From: Planctomycetales bacterium 10988
Lineage (GTDB): Bacteria; Planctomycetota; Planctomycetia; Pirellulales; Pb10988
Length of the DNA stretch: 64,000 nucleotides
Assembly: GCA_009664345.1 (NCBI GenBank)
Contig: CP043547.1
Span: 3,004,709 to 3,068,708, forward strand
Direction of reading: 5' to 3'
Part shown: one piece after another, positions 8,250 to 17,385 of the stretch
How the letters are laid out: each line of letters begins with the position of its first letter
How positions within the stretch are numbered: the first letter of the stretch is position 1
Notes under the pieces: model-generated
What the model was told of the DNA's origin: nothing
The model's input: only the letters and a program-made list of their open reading frames with translations
Database searches by the model: none
Made by a program: the position numbers and the translations under genes

Positions 8250-11200
8250 CTATTCTAATGTGAGTTTCACCGGGGTTTCACAGCCAATGGCTAACCCGAC
8301 GGGACCTTGATCCTCGTCATTGATCACTTTCAAGACGATGGCATTCCGCCCTGCTTTGAACGGGGCCCGCACTTCCAAGGTTCGCAGCTCACCTCTTGTC
8401 CCCGCGGTATCATCAAAGAGAACCTCTTCTCCATTGACAAAGGCACGCACGCCTTCATCGCAAGTGATTTGCAAAGCCGCTTCTTGATCAATCGGACTTT
8501 CAGCAAACGTCAAGAGGTAATGCACCACGCGTTGATCACGGAGTCCATTCGCCCGGTCATAAGCCAAGACATCGGTCGTTGCCACGCCGCGAGACATATC
8601 TGTCAACACGACATCCCAGCCCATTTTCTTGACACGATTCACCGGGAATTGTTGACTAAGATCAGGATTGGCGAGGTTTTCCTCTGGAGCTGCCGGCAAT
8701 CGCAAGCCGTTGCCGCCACGATTCGGGAACGAACCGGCGATGCGGAAACGAGTCACCGTTTGAATCCCTTCCGTCAACGAAGTGAGGAACGCCAACAGGT
8801 CCGCGGCGTCTTCCGCCGTCAGGTCCTTGAGCAATTGCTCTGGCATGAGAGATTTATCTTGTTTGAAAATCTCTTCCACTTCGTCGGTCGGAACTTGGAT
8901 CAATTTCCCTTGAATATCCTTGAGGACGGTTTGTTCCTCACTTTGTTCCACTAGAAAACCAGCATGCACCATGCCGAGGTCCGTCAACATCATGTAGGCA
9001 TAATATTCCGGAGCGACGGCTTTCGAAGGATCAAGCACGGCTTCCAATAATGCCTCGCGGGCGAACTTTTTCCCGACCAAACTCAAGTCAGGACCAAGGG
9101 CCTTGCCGCGACCTTGCACCATGTGACAGTTGGCACATTGAGCGGTCGAGCTTTCAAAGAAGATTCGCTTCCCACGCTCGGCATCACCGGACAAAGCAAG
9201 AATCTCCTCGGGATTGATTTGGCCACCGAGTTGGGTCGAGCGTTCTTCTTCCGGCAAAAACTCTTCGAACATATACCGGATTTTCGGTTCAGGATGATCC
9301 AGCCCGAGCTTCATGGTCTGTTCCTTTAAGTTCGAGGCAAGCTCATCCTCTTTTACCATGCGATAAAGAATCAGCGAGCCATTCGTGGAACTCATCATTT
9401 CACGAACCACCCGATGGCGAACGTCATCCGAATACCGCTTGCCAGTCAAAATATCCTGAAGCGTCGGAATGTTCTGCATTTCAATGAGGGCTTCCAAGGA
9501 AGCTTGGGCTACTTCTTCATTGGAAGATTCCAAGAGCGTTCGCAAGAAGGCAGCGGCCGAACCGGGTTTCAGAACCCCGGCGACTTCGATGGCTTTCTCA
9601 CGCAGGTCCGTCTCGGCAGAGTCATCTTCGGCCAATGCCTGAACTTGTTCAAAGATCGAATTTCGGCGAAGCGTTTGTTGCTCGATGATTTGCAAGGCCC
9701 GCCGTTTCAAATCGGAATCGACCAGCAAGCCTTCGATCAGGTCCAAGGCTTCGTTCTCTTTCGTCAATGATTCCCAATCTCCGACCAATTTTCCGGCGAA
9801 GAGATCAAGCATTTGCTGACGAACCTTCAACGGAAGGTCCGACTTGGCGGCCAATTCCAAAAGACGCATCCCAGCTTCCGGCTCAGGAATCAAGGCGAGG
9901 GCCGACAGCAAGCGGCTGATTTCTTCCGCTTTGATTTCCGGTTTTTGCAACTGCGTGATTAAGTAATCCGCCGTCTTGTTCGGTTGCAGGGCCTGCATCA
10001 ACAGGAGATTTTCAGCATTCCAAGCATCCGCATCGGCCAAGGCTTGATAGAGCTTTTCTTCACGACCTTGAGCAGCGATGTGAATAGATTCCAATTGATA
10101 GCGGTCTTCGCCATCGTACTGCTTGGCCATTTCCAAGAGGGTCTCGAATGCCTTGTCACTGGAAAACTTGGCGATACTCAAGAGAACTTCGCGGCGAACT
10201 TGGGGAGACTCATCCCCGGAAAGCGCCAAGATCTCGTCTTCGTACTCATCTCCATACGCCCGCAGGATTCGCACGGCCAGTTCACGGAACTTGGCATCTT
10301 CTCCTTTTAATAGATCAAGAACCACTTCGCGACCTTCGCCTCCGATGCGATCCAAAACCCAATAAGCGCGGGCACGAATCTTCGGTTCGGCGGAAGCGGC
10401 CAGTTCTTTTAGAGGCTCGATGCTTGCTTCGCCCTCTTCCAAGAGTCGTTCGCGAGCAAGGAATTGCGTTGCCAAGTTCGGGCTTTTCAACCCTTCTAAG
10501 GCGGTTTCAATCGAATCATAAGGACCAGCGGGAGCCACGGCTTGCAACGATTTACCACTTGGAGTGAGCAAGAAGATGCGGCCTCGTTCGGGATCATCAT
10601 AAGCGTGGCCGCCGACCCCGCCATCGTACCAATCCGCCAAGAAGACCGAGCCATCCGGGGCCGTACAGACATCGACGGGTCGGTGGTAAGAGTCACCATC
10701 AGTCGAGACCATCACTTCGCTCTCGGCGGTCATGCCGAAACCTTCCGCTTGATGGCGATAGATCCGGGTTTGTCGCGGGCCGGAATCACAGTGCCAAGGG
10801 GCATTTTGATACGACTCGGGGAAGGCATCCCCTTCATAATAGAGCATCCCGCAAGGCGAACCGAAGCCCGTCACCAAAGTCCCTGGCACGTAGCCCGGCA
10901 AGTGTCCGCGGAAGTGAAACGCCTCACGGTAAGCGACATCCGGAGCAAGGCGATAATCGAGGTCTTGATAAAGGAACGGAGGTCCACCAAACCAGCCATA
11001 ATCGCCCCCTTCAAGGAGCCAACAGATCCGCACGCTGCGGTTTCCGTCATTATCATTATCGCTGCAATACATTTCCCCGAAGGAACTTAAGGCGATCTCA
11101 TAAGGATTACGAAAGTTCTTGGCGACCGTTTCCAGCTTGCTCCCATCGAGTTCGCCACGGAGCATCGCCCCATACGTATATTGAATGTGCGAACCATCGG

Positions 11201-11744
11201 TTCCTTCGACATCGTAACCTCGATCCCCTTGAGCCATGTACCACTTGTGATCGGGACCGAGGACGAGGCTATGCGAACCGTGATCATGATTGAACCCGCC
11301 GAATCCGGTCAGCAGCTTGGTCGGGGGACCATCCGCCTTCAGGTCGCCATCTTTATCTTCAAACACCCACAGATCGGGACTGGTGACGATGTAAACTTTG
11401 TCGCCTGCCACGCAAATGCTCATGGGGCAAAAGACTTCATCGGTGAAGACGGTGACCTTGTCGGCCTTGCCATCGCCATCGGTATCTTCGAGGACTTTGA
11501 TTTTATCAGTGGAAGATTCTTGTCGGTAATTTTGAATTTCCGCCACCCAAACACGGCCATGCGTATCCACGTCAATCGCGGCGGGATTGGTAACCATCGG
11601 CTCCGCGGCAAAGAGGGAAATGTCAAACCCTTCCGGCACTTGGAGGGTTTGGAGTTCCTCCTCGGGGCCCATTTGAGCCAGCAAGGAAGCAGGGAGCATT
11701 GCCAGGAGGAGGGCAACAAGAGAAGTTCGAACAGATAGAATCAT
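8250..11744 (-). CDS. Secreted PVC-type dehydrogenase/HEAT/cytochrome c fusion
   Basis: A 1164-residue exported protein with signal peptide (about 1-23, cleavage near LLA|QMG). Residues about 30-400 form a beta-propeller of the putative membrane-bound dehydrogenase type common in Planctomycetes (for example PEGFDISLFAAEP, VWVAEIQNYR, GGFNHDHGSHSL, DNDNDGNRSVRI). Residues about 410-810 are helical HEAT-like repeats. A cytochrome c domain follows with one haem site CANCH near residue 870 and a likely distal Met in the LMPEQLLKDLT segment. The last 150 residues form an extra beta-rich domain. Such proteins probably oxidise sugars or alcohols in the periplasm and pass electrons to a c-type chain; the substrate is unknown. 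It is monocistronic and faces a plus-strand gene. Confidence 0.88.
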   Translation of the reverse strand: MILSVRTSLVALLLAMLPASLLAQMGPEEELQTLQVPEGFDISLFAAEPMVTNPAAIDVDTHGRVWVAEIQNYRQESSTDKIKVLEDTDGDGKADKVTVFTDEVFCPMSICVAGDKVYIVTSPDLWVFEDKDGDLKADGPPTKLLTGFGGFNHDHGSHSLVLGPDHKWYMAQGDRGYDVEGTDGSHIQYTYGAMLRGELDGSKLETVAKNFRNPYEIALSSFGEMYCSDNDNDGNRSVRICWLLEGGDYGWFGGPPFLYQDLDYRLAPDVAYREAFHFRGHLPGYVPGTLVTGFGSPCGMLYYEGDAFPESYQNAPWHCDSGPRQTRIYRHQAEGFGMTAESEVMVSTDGDSYHRPVDVCTAPDGSVFLADWYDGGVGGHAYDDPERGRIFLLTPSGKSLQAVAPAGPYDSIETALEGLKSPNLATQFLARERLLEEGEASIEPLKELAASAEPKIRARAYWVLDRIGGEGREVVLDLLKGEDAKFRELAVRILRAYGDEYEDEILALSGDESPQVRREVLLSIAKFSSDKAFETLLEMAKQYDGEDRYQLESIHIAAQGREEKLYQALADADAWNAENLLLMQALQPNKTADYLITQLQKPEIKAEEISRLLSALALIPEPEAGMRLLELAAKSDLPLKVRQQMLDLFAGKLVGDWESLTKENEALDLIEGLLVDSDLKRRALQIIEQQTLRRNSIFEQVQALAEDDSAETDLREKAIEVAGVLKPGSAAAFLRTLLESSNEEVAQASLEALIEMQNIPTLQDILTGKRYSDDVRHRVVREMMSSTNGSLILYRMVKEDELASNLKEQTMKLGLDHPEPKIRYMFEEFLPEEERSTQLGGQINPEEILALSGDAERGKRIFFESSTAQCANCHMVQGRGKALGPDLSLVGKKFAREALLEAVLDPSKAVAPEYYAYMMLTDLGMVHAGFLVEQSEEQTVLKDIQGKLIQVPTDEVEEIFKQDKSLMPEQLLKDLTAEDAADLLAFLTSLTEGIQTVTRFRIAGSFPNRGGNGLRLPAAPEENLANPDLSQQFPVNRVKKMGWDVVLTDMSRGVATTDVLAYDRANGLRDQRVVHYLLTFAESPIDQEAALQITCDEGVRAFVNGEEVLFDDTAGTRGELRTLEVRAPFKAGRNAIVLKVINDEDQGPVGLAIGCETPVKLTLE

Positions 11745-12260
11745 AACATCCTTTCTAGGTAGTATTCGCGACCTGGATCGGTAGCATCTGAGCTTGGCTC
11801 AAGGGGGGGAAGGCTCGCGGAAGTCCTCGATTGAATACCGTAGTTTGACTTATAGCCTGGAGATGTTCAAGCGACTTTCACGTTTTCTTTACTAATCTGA
11901 TCAAGATTCCAAAGAAAGCTCGCCGGATAATACGCTCGCAGGGATTCTCAAAGCCACGAAAAGTGGAAATCATCTCCTAAGATGACCAAATTGGGAAACT
12001 TTTATTCCTGGAGGAGAAGAGATTCTGCTTGGGGTCGTTGAAGGAATTCGTCTGGCCCGTTACAATCCTTGCATTCCAGTTGCCTTCCAGAAGTTAGAAG
12101 CAAATTCAAAAGCTGGAATCGATTTGGTGCGCCTGGTTGCGCGTCCCTAGAATTTCCCCCCTTGGATGCCGATGCCCCCACCGGAAGCCGTTGCTGTTTG
12201 GTTCTCGGTTGAATCCACCATCTTCGGGGTCTACCCTTTTCCCTTTGCAAAGTCATTCTA
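11745..12260. other. Divergent intergenic region
   Basis: About 515 bases between the starts of the dehydrogenase and the phosphofructokinase genes, which must hold promoters for both. I could not assign a clear -35/-10 pair, operator or RNA. The phosphofructokinase start has no good ribosome site. Confidence 0.4.
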
Positions 12261-13550
12261 ATGAGCACGCCCAAGAATATGGTAGTCGCCCAAAGCGGCG
12301 GCCCCAGTGCAGTCATTAATAGTAGCCTTCGCGGGATTATTGAAACCGCCCGCCATCTGGACAATATCGGCACCGTTTATGGAGCCCGTCACGGCATCGA
12401 AGGGGTACTGAAAGAAGAACTGCTCGACCTGACACAACAATGCCCCGATGAAGTCGCCCTGCTCCGCGCGACACCGGCCGCCGGCTCGATCGGGACTTGC
12501 CGTTACAAAGTCAAACCGCATCAAACCGAAGACTTCGACCGCATTATCGAAGTCCTCAAAGCCCATAACGTCGGGTATTTCCTTTATATTGGCGGAAATG
12601 ACTCGATGGACACCGCCAACAAAGTCGCCAAGCTCGGCCAAGAACGCGGCCTTGATCTCGTCGGTATCGGCGTTCCCAAGACCATTGACAATGACGTAGG
12701 TGACAGCGAATTCCAACTGATCGACCATACCCCTGGTTATGGCTCGGTCTCGAAATATTGGATGCACATGGTCCAATATGCGAATGAAGAAAATAATGGA
12801 AGCTGCCCGCCGGACCCGGTCTTGGTCCTGCAAGCGATGGGCCGCCGCATCGGTTTCATCCCGGCCGCCGCTCGTTTGGCCGATCCGGAACGCAAAATGC
12901 CGTTGCAAATCTACATGGCCGAAAGCCCCTGCTCGATGGAAGAGATGCACCACAACGTCAATGAGCAGCTCAAACAAGACGGCCGCTGCATCGTCGTCGT
13001 GAGCGAAGGCTTCGACGTCGGGGATGTCGGGGAAGTCAAAGACAGCTTCGGGCACACGATGTTTTCTTCGAGTAAAACGACCGTGGCCTCGATGGTCGTC
13101 AACTATCTCAATGAAAAAGGTTTGGCCGTCAAAGGGAAAGCCCGCGGCAACGTGCCGGGAACCGATCAACGGAACTCGATGGCCTATGCCTCGACGGTCG
13201 ATCTCGATGAAGCCTACCGTGCCGGCGAGATGGCCGCTTACATGGCCTCCCGTGGCGAAACCGGCTTCATGTCGACGATCTTGCGGGCCGATTCGGATGT
13301 CTACCAAGTCTATTATGACAAAGTGCCGTTGGAAAAAGTCGCCAATAGCGAACGGATGTTCCCGAAAGCCTGGATCGCCGACAATGGCTACGACGTGACT
13401 GATGACTTCTTGAAATACGCCAAACCGCTGGTCGGTTCGGAAATGCTCACCCTGCCGATGGTCGATGGTCGGGCACGCATGACCCGCTTCAAGAAAATCT
13501 ACGCTGAGCAAAAACTTGATAGCTACGTTCCCCAAGCGGATCGCGGCTAG
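12261..13550 (+). CDS. pfp: Phosphofructokinase, PPi-dependent type
   Basis: A 429-residue PfkA-family enzyme that phosphorylates fructose 6-phosphate. The substrate motif is PKTIDND and the donor loop is YIGGNDSMDT. In this family ATP enzymes have Gly at the two deciding places (E. coli GGDGS and PGTIDND), while PPi enzymes have Asp and Lys; here both Asp (GGND) and Lys (PKT) are present, so pyrophosphate is the likely donor and the step is reversible. Other family marks are the N-terminal VAQSGGPSAVINSS, the TPGYGS segment and MGRRIGFIPAA. The gene leads a plus-strand group (HAD phosphatase, gnd, SDR, zwf) for sugar phosphate metabolism. ATG at 12261 fits the family start well. Confidence 0.9.
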   Translation: MSTPKNMVVAQSGGPSAVINSSLRGIIETARHLDNIGTVYGARHGIEGVLKEELLDLTQQCPDEVALLRATPAAGSIGTCRYKVKPHQTEDFDRIIEVLKAHNVGYFLYIGGNDSMDTANKVAKLGQERGLDLVGIGVPKTIDNDVGDSEFQLIDHTPGYGSVSKYWMHMVQYANEENNGSCPPDPVLVLQAMGRRIGFIPAAARLADPERKMPLQIYMAESPCSMEEMHHNVNEQLKQDGRCIVVVSEGFDVGDVGEVKDSFGHTMFSSSKTTVASMVVNYLNEKGLAVKGKARGNVPGTDQRNSMAYASTVDLDEAYRAGEMAAYMASRGETGFMSTILRADSDVYQVYYDKVPLEKVANSERMFPKAWIADNGYDVTDDFLKYAKPLVGSEMLTLPMVDGRARMTRFKKIYAEQKLDSYVPQADRG

Positions 13551-13581
13551 TCGAGCTTTCCAAGTATAAAAGTGGTTTTTG

Positions 13582-13620
13582 GATCGTGACGGAGGCTTTC
13601 TAAAAAGTGCCGTCACGATC
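13582..13620. repeat. Hairpin between pfp and the HAD gene
   Basis: Perfect 11-bp stem GATCGTGACGG/CCGTCACGATC with the dispersed AAAAAGTG word in the loop. No T run follows, so it may be an attenuator or processing site rather than a simple terminator. Confidence 0.5.
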
Positions 13621-13750
13621 GAACCGTTTACCTAAAGAGCCCGTGGCCAGAACCGAATCCAGACGTGCATCCCTTGCGAAGGGACGCACCCAAGTTTTGC
13701 CCACGCACGCGAAGCTCCCTTTTCTGCCCCTAATGATGAAGTAAAAAACG

Positions 13751-14632
13751 ATGTACGAACTTACCCCGCAGCACGAATTTTTTGTTGGGATTGACTCGGA
13801 CGGTTGTGCCTTCGATACGATGGAACTGAAGCACAAAGAGTGCTTTATTCCCAATATCATCAACTATTATGATCTGCAAGGGGTCAGCAAATACGCCCGC
13901 GAAGCGGCTGAGTTCGTCAATCTTTATTCCAAAAGTCGCGGCATCAACCGCTTCCCGGCCTTGATCGAAGCCCTGGAATGGTTGCAAAAACGCCCGGAAG
14001 TCCGTGCCCGTAACGTCCATCCAGAACTGCCCAAAGGCTTGCTCGCTTGGATGGAAGTCGAAACGAAGCTCGGCAACCCCGCCTTGGAAAAAGCCGTCGC
14101 GGAATGGAAAGACGCCGAACAAAAGAAGGACCTCGAAAAGGCCCTGGAGTGGAGCACCGCCGTCAACGATACCGTGGAAAACATGGTTCGCAACGTCCCG
14201 CCTTTCCCCAATGTACGGGAATGCCTGGAAAAACTCGCTCCTAAAGCCGATATGCTGGTCGTCTCCGCCACTCCGAATGATGCCCTCGAACGCGAATGGG
14301 CAGAACATGGCCTCCGCGATTTCGTCGCTGCCATCTGTGGACAAGAATCGGGCAAGAAAAACGAAACCCTGCAAAACGCCAAGAAATTCGATGCCAATAA
14401 GAGCCTGATGATCGGCGATGCCCCTGGCGATTACAAAGCCGCGGTTGCCAACGATGTCCTGTTCTATCCGATCAACCCCGGTGCCGAAGAAGCCAGTTGG
14501 AAGCGTTTCCTCGAAGAAGGGATCGATCGCTTCCTCGGCGGGACTTTCGCTGGCGATTACCAAGCCGAACTCCTCAAAGAGTTCGACACCTATTTGCCGG
14601 AAATGCCTTCTTTTGAAATCATCGCCGACTAA
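13751..14632 (+). CDS. HAD-superfamily phosphatase
   Basis: A 293-residue haloacid dehalogenase-type hydrolase. Motif I is GIDSDG (nucleophile Asp15 and general acid Asp17), motif II is the Ser/Thr in LVVSATPND, a lysine near KKNETLQNAKKF can serve as motif III, and motif IV is IGDAPGDYKAA near residue 223. A helical cap domain lies between about 35 and 150. The layout is close to phosphoglycolate-phosphatase-like proteins; the substrate is unknown, but placement between PPi-phosphofructokinase and 6-phosphogluconate dehydrogenase points to a sugar or organic phosphate. It lies 200 bases after pfp, with a hairpin in the gap, so it may have its own expression control. Confidence 0.8.
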   Translation: MYELTPQHEFFVGIDSDGCAFDTMELKHKECFIPNIINYYDLQGVSKYAREAAEFVNLYSKSRGINRFPALIEALEWLQKRPEVRARNVHPELPKGLLAWMEVETKLGNPALEKAVAEWKDAEQKKDLEKALEWSTAVNDTVENMVRNVPPFPNVRECLEKLAPKADMLVVSATPNDALEREWAEHGLRDFVAAICGQESGKKNETLQNAKKFDANKSLMIGDAPGDYKAAVANDVLFYPINPGAEEASWKRFLEEGIDRFLGGTFAGDYQAELLKEFDTYLPEMPSFEIIAD

Positions 14633-14787
14633 ACGAACCCGAACGATTCAACGAACGCACGCTTAAATCCCACAAGCAACCGTGTTTTTCTCATTAACAT
14701 ACTCTCCCGTCAAGCTTTGCGAGAGGAAGAGACCGGCCCATGAACGTGCCGCCCTCTTGGACTCGGAAGTGATGAAGGAATCGATCC

Positions 14788-16230
14788 ATGTCTGAACCGT
14801 GTGATTTTGGGCTGATCGGCTTGGCCGTGATGGGGCAAAACTTGGCCCTGAACATCGAAAGCCGTGGAAATCGTATCGCCGTTTACAACCGAACGGGGTC
14901 CGTAACCGACGAATTTATGGAAGGCCCCGCCAAAGGCCACAACGTCGTTCCTTGTAAATCTTTGGAAGAATTTGTCCAAAGCATTGCCACGCCGCGCAAA
15001 GTCATGGTGATGGTCAAAGCCGGTCCGGCCGTTGATACGATCATTGACTATCTCATCCCCTTGATGGATGAAGGCGACGTGATCATCGATGGCGGAAATA
15101 CCTTCTTCGAAGATACCGAACGCCGTACTAAATACGTTGAATCCAAAGGTCTACTTTACAGTGGAACCGGCGTTTCCGGTGGGGAAGAAGGTGCCCTCAA
15201 AGGTCCGAGCATGATGCCCGGTGGTAGCGAAGCCGCTTGGCCGCTGCTCAAAGATACTTTCCAAGCCATCGCCGCGAAGGTCGGCCCGAACAACGATATT
15301 CCTTGCTGCGAATGGGTCGGACCCGGTGGTGCAGGCCACTATGTGAAGATGGTCCACAACGGCATCGAATACGGGGATATGCAACTCATCTGTGAGGCTT
15401 ATTTCTTGATGAAAGAAGCCCTCGGCATGAGCAATGAAGAGCTTTACGATACGTTCGCCGAATGGAACACCGGCGATCTCGATAGCTACTTGATCGAGAT
15501 CACCAGAGATATTTTCAGTGTCAAAGACCCCGAAACCGGCGGCGACTTGGTCGATCAAGTCCTCGATACTGCCGGAAGTAAGGGGACTGGAAAATGGATG
15601 AGCCAACTCGCTCTTGATCTCGGCGTGCCAACGACTTTGATCACCGAAGCGGTTTATGCTCGTTATCTTTCCGCCATGAAAGAAGCCCGCGTGCGTGCCA
15701 ACAAAGTCCTCAAAGGACCGGAAGGCAAATACGAAGGCGACAAGAAAGAATTCGTCGACCAAATCCGCCAAGCTCTTTATGCTTCGAAGATTTGTAGCTA
15801 TGCCCAAGGCTACGTCCAATTGCAAGCCGCTGCCGAAGAATATGGCTGGCCGCTGAAATATGGGGAAATCGCCATGCTTTGGCGTGGAGGCTGCATCATT
15901 CGCGCCCGCTTCCTCGAACGCATCAAGGACGCTTTCGACGAACATCCCGATTTGGAAAACCTCCTCTTGGCTCCGTACTTCAACGAAGCCATTCAAAACA
16001 CCCAAGACGCTTGGCGAAATGTCGTCGCCACCGCTTTGAAATTGGGCGTGCCGGTGCCTGGCTTCAGTGCCGCGTTGACCTATTACGATGGCTATCGCCG
16101 TGGACGCTTGCCGGCTAACCTGCTGCAAGCCCAACGCGATTACTTCGGGGCACATACCTACAAGCGGCTTGATCGCGAAGGCACCTTCCATACTGATTGG
16201 TTGGGCCAACGCAAAGCCCCGCCTGCTTAG
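14788..16230 (+). CDS. gnd: 6-phosphogluconate dehydrogenase, decarboxylating
   Basis: A 480-residue enzyme that converts 6-phosphogluconate and NADP+ to ribulose 5-phosphate, CO2 and NADPH in the cytosol. The N-terminal Rossmann motif is [15 protein letters not shown], followed by YNRT; the substrate and catalytic region shows [31 protein letters not shown] and later [20 protein letters not shown]. The C-terminal [12 protein letters not shown] and ALTYYDGYR stretches are typical of the long, dimeric family. The GAAGG ribosome site eight bases upstream supports ATG at 14788. Together with zwf 1.2 kb downstream it makes up two of the three oxidative pentose phosphate enzymes; the lactonase gene (pgl) is not seen. 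Confidence 0.97.
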   Translation: MSEPCDFGLIGLAVMGQNLALNIESRGNRIAVYNRTGSVTDEFMEGPAKGHNVVPCKSLEEFVQSIATPRKVMVMVKAGPAVDTIIDYLIPLMDEGDVIIDGGNTFFEDTERRTKYVESKGLLYSGTGVSGGEEGALKGPSMMPGGSEAAWPLLKDTFQAIAAKVGPNNDIPCCEWVGPGGAGHYVKMVHNGIEYGDMQLICEAYFLMKEALGMSNEELYDTFAEWNTGDLDSYLIEITRDIFSVKDPETGGDLVDQVLDTAGSKGTGKWMSQLALDLGVPTTLITEAVYARYLSAMKEARVRANKVLKGPEGKYEGDKKEFVDQIRQALYASKICSYAQGYVQLQAAAEEYGWPLKYGEIAMLWRGGCIIRARFLERIKDAFDEHPDLENLLLAPYFNEAIQNTQDAWRNVVATALKLGVPVPGFSAALTYYDGYRRGRLPANLLQAQRDYFGAHTYKRLDREGTFHTDWLGQRKAPPA

Positions 16231-16298
16231 TTAGTTGATGAGCTTCGTTAGGAAGGTTCTTCTGCTGGCTCCCCGTTTCCTCGCGTTTGAGTGCGATC

Positions 16299-17084
16299 AT
16301 GGCGAACGCTTTTCTTGATGCAATGTTCGGTCTAGAAGGCCAAGTCGCCGTCGTCATCGGGGGAACTGGAGTGCTCGGAGGGGCTTTCTGTGTCGGATTG
16401 GCCCAAGCAGGTGCTACGGTCGTGATGTCCGGTCGTGAAGAACCCGGCATCGACGAACGCCTCGACAAGCTGCAAGCGGTTGCGAAAGAATCTTGTTTTC
16501 TCCCGGTGGATGTCACAAAGCGGGCATCCATCGAGAGTCTTTTGCTGCAAACGCTGGAAAAGTACGGCCGCGTCGACATGTTGATCAATGCCGCCGGCGT
16601 GAATATGGGTTGCGATTATTTCGAAGTGCAAGACGAAGATTGGGAACGCATTTTCCGCATCAATTTGACGGCCGTTCATTGGGGTTGCCAACTCTTCGGC
16701 AAGGCCATGAGCGAGCAAGAAGGCGGCGGTTCGATTCTCAACATCGCCAGCGTGACCTCCGACAAACCGCTCTCTCGGGTGTTTGCCTATTCCGCTTCCA
16801 AAGCCGGCGTGGCAAACCTCACGCAAAACGTTGCCCGCGAACTTGCCCCACACCAGGTTCGCGTCAATGCCTTGGCCCCTGGCTTTTTTCCTGCGATTCA
16901 AAACCGCCCGCTCCTCGATCCCGAGCGTACCGACAGCATTCTTTCGCAGACCCCGATGCAGCGATTTGGCGAACCGGAAGAACTCATCGGGGCGGTCTTA
17001 CTTTTACTTTCTCGCCGTGCCGGTAGTTTTATCACCGGGGCCACCTATTATGTAGATGGCGGGTTTACGGCGATGAGGTTTTGA
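16299..17084 (+). CDS. Short-chain dehydrogenase/reductase (SDR)
   Basis: A 261-residue classical SDR. The NAD(P)-binding motif is GGTGVLGG (residues 21-28), NAAG is at 97-100, and the catalytic set is Ser151 (NIAS), Tyr164 and Lys168 (YSASK), with the C-terminal VDGG motif. An SGRE segment after beta-2 instead of an acidic residue mildly suggests NADP preference. The family includes gluconate 5-dehydrogenases and fructuronate-type reductases, and the position between gnd and zwf suggests a sugar-acid oxidoreductase role, but the substrate cannot be fixed. ATG at 16299 was chosen over the in-frame TTG at 16287. Confidence 0.87.
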   Translation: MANAFLDAMFGLEGQVAVVIGGTGVLGGAFCVGLAQAGATVVMSGREEPGIDERLDKLQAVAKESCFLPVDVTKRASIESLLLQTLEKYGRVDMLINAAGVNMGCDYFEVQDEDWERIFRINLTAVHWGCQLFGKAMSEQEGGGSILNIASVTSDKPLSRVFAYSASKAGVANLTQNVARELAPHQVRVNALAPGFFPAIQNRPLLDPERTDSILSQTPMQRFGEPEELIGAVLLLLSRRAGSFITGATYYVDGGFTAMRF

Positions 17085-17120
17085 GGACGGGAGAACGTTG
17101 GTTGCAGGGGTTGCATCGAG

Positions 17121-17242
17121 ACCAGGGTAACGGGTCGTGTTCGGTTTTCAGTGTTCGGTACTTGATGGGAACCTCGATCACGTGCGAATATCAAAAGTGC
17201 TTTTTGGACTCCAAGAGAAATCTTCTTTAAAAAGTGCTTTTT
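17121..17242 (+). repeat. Dispersed composite intergenic repeat, copy A
   Basis: Positions 17121-17149 are identical over 29 bases to 28278-28306. The core GTGTTCGG recurs twice here. Downstream both copies share GTGCGAATATC (17182-17192 here) and then AAAAGTG(C/T)TTTTT (17193-17205 and 17229-17242 here). It lies directly after the SDR gene and before zwf. Confidence 0.75.
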
Positions 17243-17385
17243 AATACAACGAAAATGTTCGATTCATTTTGTTTTATTCTATGTGTGGGAAACTGCGGAG
17301 TCGGGCTAGGTTGAGAGACGCGTTCACGCACAATTCTCTCCACACCCCACCCTCCACCGCCCACTCTTCAATCGGGAAGAAAACC

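Noticed and set aside
12258-13616. Long minus-strand open frame (452 codons) opposite the phosphofructokinase gene
   Set aside because: It lies fully antisense to a gene with clear family motifs; its product is His/Phe/Asp-rich without any domain, which is typical of a shadow produced by codon bias.
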